From: Blepharisma stoltei
Lineage: Eukaryota; Ciliophora; Heterotrichea; Heterotrichida; Blepharismidae
Assembly (NCBI GenBank): GCA_914767885.1
Contig: CAJZBQ010000014.1
Coordinates: 986,699 to 1,050,698 of the forward strand
Reading direction: 5' to 3'
DNA length: 64,000 nt
In this document: piece by piece, positions 32,000 to 42,746 of the stretch
Layout: each line of letters opens with the position of its first letter
Position numbering within the stretch: the first letter of the stretch is position 1
The notes under the pieces: model-generated
The model's input: the letters and a program-made list of their open reading frames with translations, nothing else
Databases searched by the model: none
What the model was told of the DNA's origin: nothing
Position numbers and translations under genes: made by a program

Positions 32000-32804
32000 G
32001 AAAGGTTTTTAGCCTTAATTTTACATGAATATTCCTTTTTATTTGCTATTAATGATCTTATTTATAAAGTATTATTAAGTATTATAAATATTATCGACTC
32101 TATTTTAGAAAATTCTGGATGCTGTTACTTAATTTTTATAAAAAATAAGGTATAGAACATATAAAAGCCACAAGCCAATATATAGAACCCTATCAATGTA
32201 TTTTCATATTTTTTATATTATTTAATAAAGCAATATTGATGGAATGAGATTCCCGGAGCTAAGGATAGCATCATTAATATTTGCTAAACCAGACACATGC
32301 ATTGCTTTGATAAGATATTTTGGGATTTTTGAAGTTGGGGTTGATTTTTTTGGCTTATTTAGTAAAAAATCTCATATCGTTTCATGTTTCTCTCTTGACG
32401 GAGCATCATGCATCTAAGCTAATGAGCTTAATAATGCATAACTTTTAATATCTTTTGAAAAGCTAATTCTCAAATGTTTATAGAAATTATTTCTTTTCCC
32501 AATTTTAAGGCTTCATCTAATTCGTTGAGAAATAGCACTTCTTTGCTTGAGTTTCCATATGGTCAGTATCTAACTATTGCTTGAATTCATGAATTATCAA
32601 ATTCATTATGAATTCTTTAATATTTTCTACAACATTTCATTAAGAATTTATTGAAGAAAATGACTTTTTGGACATTATGTAAGGGCAGAAGCACACTGTA
32701 AGCAAAAAGATAAAAAATATTTAGAATTAGAAATCTGTTCATATATAAATTTATGAATATCCTAAGGATTTTTACAAAACCCTCCACATTTCTATTAATA
32801 ATCT
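32000..32804. other. Spacer between E2-like genes
   Basis: AT-rich DNA between array units, with no frame resembling the E2-like family and no CTCCC element. The last ~70 bp (CTATTAATAATCTATGAAACC) are shared with the sequence before the copy-2 pseudogene and are probably its promoter/leader. Confidence 0.4.
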
Positions 32805-33245
32805 ATGAAACCAGTTTGACATATGTCAAGTTTCCCGGTGTGAAATTGTAGGAGTTCGTGAGTACGCAGCTCAGATTGGTTTATTATTAGAAAAAATGAA
32901 GATCCAAATGAATTAATTGGTGCAATTCAAGGTCCAAATAATACTCCATATGAAGGAGGAATATTTTATTTTTCAATCACACTTCTTTATACGTACTGTC
33001 AGCCAGAATTTATATTTCTAACCAAAATTCTCCATCCAAACATAAAGAAAACTGGTAAATTAAGAATTCAAATTCAATATCCTGCGAGAAAAGGTTTAAA
33101 AGAATTGCTAGATTGAATAGTAAATTTATTGAAAGAACCCCAATGAAATGCTTCAAAGCTACCTAAAAAATTTGAATTGTATCAAAAAGATCCAGATGCA
33201 TATTATTCCTATGTAAAGCAAACTACAATAAAATATGCTAATTAA
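32805..33245 (+). CDS. UBC-fold (E2-like) protein lacking catalytic Cys, array member
   Basis: ATG at 32805, TAA at 33243-33245, 146 aa, with UGA as Trp at five positions (for example PVWNCRSSW and LLDWIV). Motifs: GAIQGPNNTPYEGG, ILHPNIKKTGKLRIQI (no Cys), and YVKQTTIKYAN at the end. It diverges from the 31437 and 34819 proteins across most of its length, so it is an older paralogue still intact. Confidence 0.75.
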
Positions 33246-33604
33246 TTTGTTAACTATTTTAGGAAATATCATTATAAATTCAGCTTTTATTTTTCAGATA
33301 TGTTTACATCATAAGTTATAAGATCTCTAGTGCTGTTGTCTAAATAAATAAAAAAATATATAAGCATATAATTTAAAATGAAATAATGTACCAAATTTGG
33401 AGGGAAATTATTACAAGATATCCATGAATTATTTATGTGAGCTTAGGCTTTATATCAATTAATTTTTATTCAATATAACTTCTTTATAATTTGGTTATAT
33501 TTAAACTTAATAAATTTAAAGAGACCGCTATATATGGAAACTGATGATATATTATCTTTTCAAGATAATGAATTGTCAGATTTCTCCATATTTTAATTTG
33601 ATAA

Positions 33605-34185
33605 ACCATGAATCTAATCTAAAATTTGTCACATTTCCACAGTGGAATCCTAATTCCTTTCCTATAGTTGAATGAAAAATTCCATTAAAATATTAAAATC
33701 CATCCTTGAGTGACGATTGCATAATGCAATCGAAATTATACTTCTTCTGACCAACCTAAATTTGACTGCTTGCTTTTGACAATAATTATCTTAAGGATGG
33801 GGAGAGTAAGGTGAGTTTATGAATACGCAGCTCAGATTGATTTCCTATGAGAAAAAAATGAAGATCTAAAAGAATTAATTGCCCAATTCTACCAAGTAAT
33901 ACTCCATGCGAAAGAGGAATACTTTATTTCTCAATCACACTTCTTTTTATATATCAAAAGCTAGAATTTATATTTTTAACTAAAAACCTCCAATGAAAAA
34001 CGGAAGATTAAACATTTAGATTCAATATCCTGTGAAAAGAAAAGGTTTAAAAGAATTGAAGATTGAATTGTGAATTTATTGTAATAACTCCAATGGAATG
34101 ATTTAGGCTAGAATCACACCCGCTTAAGCCAGTACATATTGTTTTTATTTTAAGCAAGATATCATTAAATACGCTAATTTTTGTC
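33605..34185 (+). pseudogene. E2/UBC-like relic with insertion (copy 6)
   Basis: The 5' part near 33610-33655 contains CAGTGGAATCCTAAT, the same site as CAGTGAAATCCTAAC in copy 2 (Trp as UGG versus UGA). About 150 bp of foreign sequence follows, ending GGATGGGGAGAGTAAG (CTCCC-family-like right end), and the remaining domain is degraded. Confidence 0.55.
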
Positions 34186-35395
34186 CTTCTCTTTGAGGTA
34201 TTTAGTCCTTAAAATTCTATTCTTATCTTCATTCTACTATGAAAACTACTCACATCGGTTTGCAGCATTAAATGTTGCACTTTCAGTAATAATGAAAAAG
34301 TAAGTATAATTTTATTACAATGATAAAAACTTATAAATCAGACCTAGTATATATATAATTCATATGATCAACTCAATTTTTTCACATTGAGACTAAGATC
34401 TGCACAAGAAGCCATCTGTCTCATCAAATTATTAATATTTCATGCACTGATAAGCAACTTTTGTATATCAGAATAATTCTCCAAAGTTTATAAATATATT
34501 CCTTAAATCAATTAGTAAGAAAATTTTGTTTGATTACGGGCGAGTCTATGAACTGTTTATAAAATCTTAGATATACCAATTATCAATAATCACCAGAATC
34601 TAAACAAGTTAGGTAGCAAATAATTATGTTAAAGAACTTGAACTATAACTTAATCTGCACGCATTGCAAAATTACTTAGTTTAACGCTTCGTATTAGCTC
34701 TAATATATATGATTATGTCCATTTCTTTGGAAAAAGTAAATAAGCTGAGTCATAGAAAATTTTTCATTCAGAATGAGGATTATACCAGATTCTGTCATTT
34801 TATTTTGTATTATAAAATATGGATATTCTTTATCATATGTGCACTTATCCTGAGTGAAACCCTGAGAAATCACGAATACTTAGCTCAAATTGGTTTGTGA
34901 TGACAAAAGGTTATAGTCATCGAGAATTGGTTGGTGGAATTGAAGGGCCAAGCAATACCCCATACGAAGGAGGAATATTTTATTTCTCAATTAGACTTGG
35001 CTGGGAATACGAAACCCCAGAATTTATGTTTCTCAGTCAAATCATTCATCCAAATATAGATATTGATGGAAAATTACTAATTAAAATTCCATATCCAAAA
35101 GGGCTAAAAGGTTTGCTGGACTGAGTAGTAAATTTATTGAAAAACCCTCAATGGAAAGAGTCGGAACACCCCAGAAACCTTGAATTATATACAAAAGACC
35201 CAGAAGCATATATTGTCTATGCAAAGCAAGCCACAATGAAATACGCCAATTAATCCTTCAATTTTAATATTTGTTTATTATAATTTATATTTTTATCTTT
35301 CTTTTAAATATTTCAATAATAAAATCAAACTAATTTTAAAAGCTCACACAATTATTCACAATAATCTAGCTACCAATTCTGAAAAGGTTTTTGGC
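33820..35395 (+). repeat. Tandem segmental duplication, unit B
   Basis: Second copy of 30545-31985. It includes the relic at 33830-34185 and the intact gene at 34819-35253, and the flanking non-coding DNA (for example CAATTATCAATAATCACC) is conserved. Extra short insertions make it about 100 bp longer. Confidence 0.65.
34819..35253 (+). CDS. UBC-fold (E2-like) protein lacking catalytic Cys, array member
   Basis: 144 aa, about 95% identical to the 31437 gene; the first ~15 residues differ most (MDILYHMCTYPEWNPEK) and resemble the HM..FP.WN start of the 32805 protein. Same GPSNTPYEGG and HPNIDIDGKLLIKI core without Cys. UGA is Trp at PEWNP and LLDWVV. It is a recent duplicate. Confidence 0.75.
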
Positions 35396-35528
35396 TCTAT
35401 GCTGATCCTTCTTAATATTATTTTATGATGCTCGTCCTCTAATAAGGAAGTTTTAGAATAATTATATTTAATATTGCGAAACTCCTCAGTAATGGAAATT
35501 TTGCTACGATATTAAGTGGCAGAAAAAT

Positions 35529-36110
35529 ATGTCTCAAGAGGCTAAACTTCGCCTAGAAATGAAAAAGCTTAAAGCAGAGAATAAACAGCTGCAGCAGCTT
35601 TTAGTAAACGCAGAAAGCGAAATGACTAACATAATTAAGAAGTCTCAAGAAGAGAGCAAACAATTGCAAAGCCTTTTCGAGTCAGTGTGACCCCAAATAC
35701 AGCAAAAGCTTCAGTCAAAGCATGATTCATATTTATCTGATATGTCCACTGCTTCAAATGAGAAAAAATCTGCTGCTATACAAACTGATGAAGACTCCAC
35801 ATGGGATGAAAACATTATCTCTCTTGAAAACTGCCTAAACTATTTAGAGAACTCTGCGAATGACTTAGTAAACCAACAAATGATTACCCAAGCAGAGCTG
35901 GAGCACGCCCAAAAGCGAGAAAACTCGCTCAGCCAGGTTGTGAAAAGCTACCAGCAGCAGATTGAAGCCCTCGAACTCGACATTGCGCAGCTTAAAAACC
36001 AAGCTGACAAGCTGAAAGAAGAAAACACTCTAATTTCACAGCACTTAGAGTATGGAAATCTGATAGGAGAGCCTATTCCTGCAATATTCTCAATTTTTAA
36101 TCAATCATAA
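35529..36110 (+). CDS. Coiled-coil protein, 193 aa
   Basis: ATG at 35529; UGA is Trp at FESVWPQIQ, which joins two ORF pieces. Heptads run through residues ~2-55 and ~110-175 (KSYQQQIEALELDIAQLKNQADKL). Acidic linker EDSTWDENI. No recognised family. It converges with the PKA regulatory subunit gene, 13 bp apart. Confidence 0.7.
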
Positions 36111-36123
36111 TGTATATAAATGT

Positions 36124-37296
36124 TTATCTTTTCTTTGCTACGATGTCTTCGTAATTCCTGGCATTCCTTTTCAGGATGTCTTCTACAGGGCCTAGAAGTC
36201 TCTTGAAAGAGTGCCTGTCCAGCATCACGCACTTCAATCGGGAGCTCGCAATCACGTTGGCTGCTCTTGGCTCGTTCTTTATTAAGGCTAACTCGCCGAA
36301 GTAGTCACCTGCTGAATACCTTAAAACTTCTTCAGGAGCGTGGCCAGGGTGGATGGTCTTAGTAGCAATAGCAGTACCTTCTTCAATGATGTAAAATTCG
36401 TTTCCTTCTTGGCCTTCTCTGATCACATAATCTCCTTCGTTGAAAGCCACATTTATGAAGGCATCTGACAGCTGCGACCTTTCATATGGATCCATGCTTT
36501 CCAGTAGCTTAACTTTGGATAAGAATTGGTCGTACCTTTCCCTCTTGCGCACAGCTGAACCTTTTACTATGTGGTTGAAGCATTCTCTGTCAAGAGACCA
36601 TAGCACACTGTCAGTTGATGCTGTAATTGTAGCTGCTCTAGGAGCGTTATAAAGTAACGCCAGCTCCCCAAAAGCTTCTCCAGGGCCATAGTCCTTCAAA
36701 TATTTATTCTGCCCATTAATGACTTTAAAGCATTGCAAAGTCCCTGAGTCCACAACAAATAGCTCAGCCCCATCGTCTCCTTGGCGGATTACTGTTTCAC
36801 CTCTTCCTATAATTCTTTCATCCATGGCATTGATCACGATTTCTTTCTCATGTTCGTCAAGCGAACTAAACATAAAAGCTTTCGACAGTCTCTCACTTAT
36901 CCTTTCCTTTTGCTCCTGGCTCTTTGGAATGACCCTAGGATGGAAATCCTCCTTTTTATTCCAGTCTCCATAAGCTTCAGCAGAAACTGCAGACCGATGA
37001 GCCTTTTTCTCTCTTTTGGCCTGGAGGTCTTCTTCGCCTAATTCTTCTTCAGATTCATCACTTTGCTCTTCTTCTGACCCTGCACTCTTGGCAGCTTTGA
37101 GCCGCGCGACTTCTTGTCTGAGAATTCTGAGTTCTTCTTTTTCTGATGGTCGATCTTGAACGTTAATGCGATGCTTCATCCAATCTACCATGAATGGAAT
37201 AGGATCTTCAGGTTTCGACACCAGAAGAGCTGAGACCATTTCTTGGAGAACCGGATTGAGCACATTTTGAATATAGTCTTTGTGCGCTCCACTCAT
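36124..37296 (-). CDS. cAMP-dependent protein kinase regulatory subunit
   Basis: 390 aa, ATG at 37296, no interruption. The N-terminal ~60 residues form a docking/dimerisation region. The inhibitor site reads HRSAVSAEAYGDW, a pseudosubstrate (Ala at the phospho-position), like type I R subunits. Two cyclic-nucleotide-binding domains follow, with phosphate-binding cassettes FGELALLYNAPRAATI and FGELALIKNEPRAANV (Glu and Arg both present). It holds the catalytic subunit inactive until cyclic nucleotide binds; in ciliates this controls ciliary beating and behaviour. Confidence 0.93.
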   Translation of the reverse strand: MSGAHKDYIQNVLNPVLQEMVSALLVSKPEDPIPFMVDWMKHRINVQDRPSEKEELRILRQEVARLKAAKSAGSEEEQSDESEEELGEEDLQAKREKKAHRSAVSAEAYGDWNKKEDFHPRVIPKSQEQKERISERLSKAFMFSSLDEHEKEIVINAMDERIIGRGETVIRQGDDGAELFVVDSGTLQCFKVINGQNKYLKDYGPGEAFGELALLYNAPRAATITASTDSVLWSLDRECFNHIVKGSAVRKRERYDQFLSKVKLLESMDPYERSQLSDAFINVAFNEGDYVIREGQEGNEFYIIEEGTAIATKTIHPGHAPEEVLRYSAGDYFGELALIKNEPRAANVIASSRLKCVMLDRHSFKRLLGPVEDILKRNARNYEDIVAKKR

Positions 37297-37440
37297 TTTT
37301 ATGGATTTACATCTGCTTGCAGTTATTACTTATAATGATTTTTACATAGGTTACAATAGACAGCTTTCTGAATTTGGTATAAAGTAAGCGCTGAAACATT
37401 AAAGCAACTGATAGGGCGTGTTTTGTATTTAAGTATATAA

Positions 37441-37914
37441 ATGGATTCACAAGCAGTCACTTGGTTTGTTTTCTGCGTGATATCTGGGTTTGCTTTTTAT
37501 TTTGTAGGGAAATATGCCCAGTCAAAGAAGGCTATGCTTTTGAAGCCAGTACCTGATATTTAGCCAAGCAGTTCGCAAGAAAACGATGAAGAGGAGCCAA
37601 GTGTCAATTTAAAATCGAAGAACAGTTTGTCATACAAGAAAGAATTACTGAGGGAGAAGGAAACTAAGAGAAGAATGGTTGAAGAGTACGAGCATGAAAT
37701 TGCTTACCTCAAAAGCGCTTTAAGTGAAGCAAAGAAAAATAGCTCGGAAAGAATTGTAATTTTTATTCAGAAAAGGCAAGAAGAGGACAAAGCACTGATG
37801 AAGGAAATCCACCAAGAAGTTGGGCCAATTGTGCAAGTAGTTGAAGGGACTGATTTCATTTCTGGAGAGAAACTGGATGAGGAAATAGACAAAGAACTTA
37901 ATATGGATATCTAG
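37441..37914 (+). CDS. Single-pass membrane coiled-coil protein, one 15-nt intron
   Basis: ATG at 37441; intron GTACCTGATATTTAG at 37549-37563; 152 aa. An N-terminal membrane segment (TWFVFCVISGFAFYFVG) is followed by a charged coiled coil (KKELLREKETKRRMVEEYEHEIAYLKSAL in parts) and an acidic tail. The topology suggests an ER or vesicle membrane anchor with a cytosolic coil. No family recognised. Confidence 0.75.
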
Positions 37915-38091
37915 GTGGAATAATAAATGATTTCTACTCTGATTCTTTAATCATGGTAAGTGAATGATATAGAATATATAAATCAAATGCAATAAGAAAA
38001 CATAAATATTAAAAAAATTATAGCCATGATATGTTATATATATTTAGCACTCTATTTGCCTTAATACTGCTTCCTTATAATTTATCAACAT

Positions 38092-41000
38092 TTATCTTAC
38101 TTCCCTCCATAAGAGAGCAAATATTTTTGCTTGCTCATTTAAAAATACTCTCAGTTGGCAAAGTGAAAATATAATTTGATATAAAACTTGTTTAGAATGT
38201 AAACTGGAAAAATTAATTAGAATAAGGCGAGATTTTATTATAATAGCTATTTGCTATATTTAAAAATATATTTCTTATTCATTTAATTATGAAGACAAAA
38301 GAGAGAAGCGCTGAGATTTCAGCGATAAATAGTTTTAATAAAAAAATATTTCTAAACAAAAATTTAAAATGGTTGGTCCTTAAATGGTGGCGTCACTTAT
38401 AGCAAGCCTATTGAGAAAAATTAATTATTCTTTACGATAGAAACGGCTTCCTGGAGATGTGATGCTCTGAGCGGTAGCCTGGTAAGAGAGTCCTTTCGAT
38501 GATTGTGCAAGTAGGGTCTAACGGCCATAGCCCACGAGATGAGTTACATATATTGCTCACTCAAGGAGGGTAGTTTTTTCCAAATTATTATTTTCCAATG
38601 ATTTTACTGATTCACAGAAGGGGAGTTACAAATCTCTTATATATCCTGTATCCAGCGTGCTTTTGTTGTGACATGCTCCTTCCCTGTCTAGTCTTAGATC
38701 TAACCCTCATTATTTCTGGGTCTACAGCAGGTGTATTAAATGAGGTGATCACAAAAGAGTTGCTCGCGTTTCAATGATCCCCTTTGATTTGTACCGGAGA
38801 GCTCCTAAATCCTCCTCCTGTGTTCGTAACTCTCACTTGAGGTACCTTTACTTTGGGCTCTTGCAAAGACTGGTCAAGGAACATTTTGGCTTTTAGCGGT
38901 GCAAACCCTTTTTTGGCATCCCTTTTTGCTATGGACACTGAGTGCTGGAATTTGAGCATCTTGTGAACATTGTTAATTTGCTCGTTTATATCAAATCGAG
39001 CTGGGGAGTCCAGGACATTCGGATAATGCTCAACAACCCTCAGCTTGAGCTTCGCAAGAGGTGCAGCTGATGAGTTTTTCCTAGGCTGAACTGAGGCTGG
39101 CCTGATTATTGACACTCTTTCATTAGACCCTGAGCGCTTTATCGGCTTCTGCTCTCTTCTTGAAAGCCGTGGAGGCATTAAAACATCTTTACTTCCTTCC
39201 ATAAGAGTGCAAAACTACTGGAAAAAACCCCTATTTTTAGGTGAAATAAAAATTTTTTAATACAAAAATTTTTATAAATGACAATTAATATAATGAAATT
39301 TCTAGAAATTCTGTGAAATTAAAACGGATTGCATTTTAAAAAAAATTTACAAATTAAATCATTTTTACTTTCCAATTATATTTTGAAAAAATAATTACTA
39401 TAAAAATGTCTTTTAAAATTTTTTTAAAAAAAAACTAACATCCTTTAGTAAGCGAACAAATTTTTTTGTCCGCTCACGGACGGGGGCAGTTAGGAGATTC
39501 TTCAGTTGGGAGTGTATATACATCTTCTCTGTCAGAGCTTGCATAATTTGATCCTCCACTACCACTGCTATCATCTTCTTCATCACTTCTATTATCAGAC
39601 ATAAAAGAGTAGTCTAACCCATTCAAGGCTTCATTCATATTAAAATCCTCTTCATCACTTGCATACTCTGACCCATTCGAGCTTTCACTATCTTCTTCAG
39701 CTTCTTCTTGGACTTCTTCACAAACTTGAACCTTTGCTTTTCTTCTGCTTTTAAGAATTTTGATGACCCTTTTCGCCCTTCTTCTAAACAAAAATCCACT
39801 AATAAAAGTAGTCAAGAGCTTACAGACATCTTTTCCAATAGTAGCTATACTAATTGACCAAGAATAGCCCACTAAGGAGCCATTCTTGGTCTGCCAGAAA
39901 AAATTTTGACAAAAGATCCTAATCTGCCATTACCACTGAGTTTTGGTGTTTCCAAATTTTTTGGGCAAGCCAAATGCAATAAAAAAAATTGTTCTTTTGC
40001 GATGATTCATTTGGCTTGTCAAAAAATTTGGCAACATCAAAACTCAGTGGTAATGGCAGAAAAGATCCTAATCTGCCATTACCACTGAGTTTTGGTGTTT
40101 CCAAATTTTTTTGACAAGCCAAATGCATCATCGCAAAAGAACAATTTTTTTTATTGCATTTGGCTTGCCCAAAAAATTTGGAAACACCAAAACTCAGTGG
40201 TAATGGCAGATTAGGATCTTTTTGTCAAAATTTTTTCTGGCAGACCAAGAATGGCTCCATAGTGGGCTATTCTTGGTCAATTAGTATAAGTGATGCTTTT
40301 CTATATGAGGGTCTTTTGAGACTTCTCCTTTATAAGGGACTCGGTTTTCTAGACATGCACTGTGGTACGGTCCAAAGAACGACGATTCTATTGTGTAGCT
40401 TGCTATTATTTTCATTTCTTTGAATGCCACAACTCTTGCAGTGCCTGCTTTACATTTCTCAATGCGAAATTTGCTGTCACTCAAGCTAAAGAGCTTATTT
40501 CGGTTAGACATCAAAACAGGCACCATCTTGGCTACAAAATTGGTCTTTTTGATGTCTAGATCTTTCCCTATTTCTCTGCAGCCATAGCTGAACACGTTTC
40601 TTTTCATCGAGTGGCCATGGAAGTCAATATACATGGACACTTCTCTATCCTCGCTCATAGACTGTATAAGTCTTTTTGTGTATCATATCGTGGGATGCAT
40701 GTGCCTATTGGGATGGAGTCATCTTCTGTTCAAGTCAACTCCTAACAGTGAGCATCTATAATTCCCATAAATGACACCGTCAGGGTTTAGCATGGGGACG
40801 ATCTTAAACACAAACCTCCTTCTCAAAAACTTGGCAATCCTAGTATCTCCTAACAAAAAATCAATAGCTCCTTTAAGCATGTATGAGCCTACGCTTTCTC
40901 CTGGGTGGACTCTTGCGGTGAGTGCAACTCCTTTCTTCTTGGAGTGCTCGTTTTCTTCCTACTTACTACTTACCACCTTTTCGTATTTCTTTTATTCTGA

Positions 41001-42000
41001 TCAGTCTTCTCCCAGCTGCAGTTTTCGTTATCTTGGTAAGTTCTTCTTCTCATGGTGTAAAGCTTCCTACATTATGAGTGATAGTAAGCACAGGACAAGG
41101 GTTATTTGCCAAAGTCATGCACAGTGTATCAATTCTGCATTTATCGGAATGCTTGGCTTTAATAGCCTCAAGGTCTTTATTTAGATCGGTATATGTATAT
41201 GGATAAGAATGGGAAAAATAGATCAAATCATTGGCATGAGCAAAAGTGTATGTAAAAGTCAAGGTATAGTGAAATTCAGCGTTTTGTATAGGGATAGAGT
41301 TTTGGTAATAAGAAATATTAAACCCTCCCCTTTTCCAAGTGACTCCAGTTATTTCTGCGTCTTTCAAGGAGAACACCAAAGGCTTGAGACCTTCGTTATA
41401 GAGAGACTCATACTTAAGCAAGTTGACGATATTGAACCTCACTGTGTGGTTTTCTTTGAAAGTTCTTACAGAAAAATAGTATCATTGAGTGTGTCCTTGA
41501 GTATTTACATCATACTCAAGGTATAGATTGTATTCGTTTTCGTTCATTTTTAAAGCTTTGCTTAAATTTCCACTTTCAAAGTTCGATTCGAATTTGAGGA
41601 CACTGGATGGTGCCATTAAAATGCGGTCTTCTATCTTTGGCTTTGTTTGAGAAAAATCACAAAGATTCATAAAAGTCTGCCTGTCTATGTAATGGTTACC
41701 TTTATCGTAATATTCATCGAGCTCTCTTTGAATTAATAGGGAAATATGACGAGGAGGCAGTGGGCCTGTAATTTTCATGCTGTCGTTATGTGAAAAGCAC
41801 ATTTTTGCATGGGAGTCGTAGACAAGGATGCCACTATTATCCAACTGATATTGGACGATCGATTGATTTTGGCTTTCTTGAGGCTTTTTTGCACCTTTAA
41901 ATCAATCTTGAGCAATGAATGAGTAGTTGCTGATTATTTCCTGAGCTGTGGTGCTAGAACTATACCTCTCGTTTTGAGAAGATGTAATTGGCTTAAGCAT
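38092..42000 (-). CDS. Cytosolic carboxypeptidase (CCP/AGBL type), three insertions
   Basis: ATG at 42000. The N-terminal domain has [20 protein letters not shown] and [10 protein letters not shown], both CCP signatures; the M14 catalytic site follows: HPGE (Zn), NPDG, LNRRW, DFHGHS (Zn His) and YTIESS (catalytic Glu). CCPs trim polyglutamate from tubulin, controlling axonemes and basal bodies. Deleting 39848-40288, 39192-39492 and 38100-38628 extends the frame through an acidic/Ser-rich tail ([13 protein letters not shown]) and a basic tail ([15 protein letters not shown]) to a TAA at 38092; about 873 aa. A 15-nt candidate intron GTAAGTAGTAAGTAG lies near 40962-40976, but the join there is off by one base. 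Confidence 0.85.
38100..38625. mobile_element. 526-bp CTCCC-family IES in carboxypeptidase 3' end
   Basis: TTA at 38097-38099 and 38626-38628; ends CTTCCCTCCATAAGAGAGC and GATTCACAGAAGGGGAG. Deletion of 529 nt leaves YKRFVR and a TAA stop. A GC-richer block at 38370-38550 (with AGCCTGGTAAGAGAG and GGTCTAACGGCC) looks like a retroposon nested inside the MITE. Confidence 0.65.
39192..39489. mobile_element. 298-bp CTCCC-family IES in carboxypeptidase
   Basis: TTA at 39189-39191 and 39490-39492; ends CTTCCTTCCATAAGAGTGC and GCTCACGGACGGGGGCAG. Deleting 301 nt (one mod three) joins LPTEESP to [14 protein letters not shown]. Without removal an apparent separate gene would start at 39202 inside the element. 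Confidence 0.75.
39848..40286. mobile_element. 439-bp palindromic IES with TA repeats, in carboxypeptidase
   Basis: Bounded by TA (39846-39847 and 40287-40288). Termini TACTAATTGACC / GGTCAATTAGTA are perfect inverted repeats, and the two arms of about 215 bp mirror each other almost throughout, with the centre near 40067 (AATGGCAG..CTGCCATT). Each arm also contains its own smaller inverted repeat (TTTGGCTTG/CAAGCCAAA). Removing 441 nt joins DPHIEKHHL to [11 protein letters not shown] in frame. Confidence 0.85.
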
Positions 42001-42464
42001 ATTTAACAATAATTTATTAAAGAAATAGAATATATAATAAGCAGAAAAAGCAGGAGAAGCTGCTTTTACATTTCAGATTTTTGAGTAGTGATTAAACGTA
42101 AATGGACACTTTTTTTAATATATTAAAAAATCTAACTCCCCTCTTGATATTGGGAGGTATTTTGAGGCAAAATCTTATTTTTTACAGGTAAAAATAATAG
42201 CTTCTATTTAAATAGCTTTTTAGCCATTAATTTCTCCTAAGTTAAAAGCTGCCTATAACTTATTCTATTTTAAAAATGGGGATCGTAGATAGAGTGCTAT
42301 TTTATTAAAATTAGCACTTTAAATCTATGAATTTCATAAATTTAATTGTAATAAAAATTTATCTTTAAATTGGAAAAGAATCTTTTGTTCCAATTAAAGA
42401 GGTTGGAGTAAATTGTATTCAGTGCAAGATTTATAATAAACCAATTATATAAATTTAATTTCAT
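42001..42464. other. Intergenic spacer, AT-rich
   Basis: Upstream of the carboxypeptidase start. 42340-42415 contains AAATTGGAAAAGAA..TTCCAATTAAAGAGGTTGG, an inverted motif seen also at 58040-58085; probably a small decayed element. Confidence 0.4.
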
Positions 42465-42719
42465 AGTACACAATTAAAAGTGTCAGTTTGGGGTAGAGCT
42501 TAGGTCCTACATCTGAACTCAGTGAGAATTCACGACTTTCTTGAGAGTGTCAACTCAAGAGAATGGGCCTACACTGTGTCAGGTGTAGATCAGGGAAGTC
42601 CTAAGGGGTTTGGGGATAATAACAGTTTGACAGTAGTCAAGCCCATCTACATTATTCAGAGCTGCGGTCCAAGCTGAGGCCAAGAATAACAGGACTTAAG
42701 AGTTATCATAAACTAGAAC
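42465..42719 (+). mobile_element. SINE-like retroposon, copy 2
   Basis: 255 bp flanked by TTAATTTCAT (42455-42464 and 42720-42729). Same order of blocks as copy 1: CAGTTTGGGGTAGAGC, CCTAAGGGGTTTGGGG, CCAAGCTGAGGCCAAGA, ending AGTTATCATAAAC. It sits about 20 bp beyond the stop of importin-alpha, in its 3' flank. Confidence 0.7.
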
Positions 42720-42746
42720 TTAATTTCATGGTTACTGCACCTAATT

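Noticed and set aside
39202-39202. ATG at 39202 as the start of a separate 143-aa gene
   Set aside because: The ATG lies inside a CTCCC element; removal of the element joins the downstream frame to the carboxypeptidase.
39919-40423. Overlapping ORFs on both strands
   Set aside because: They arise from the arms of the palindromic IES, which reads almost the same on both strands.
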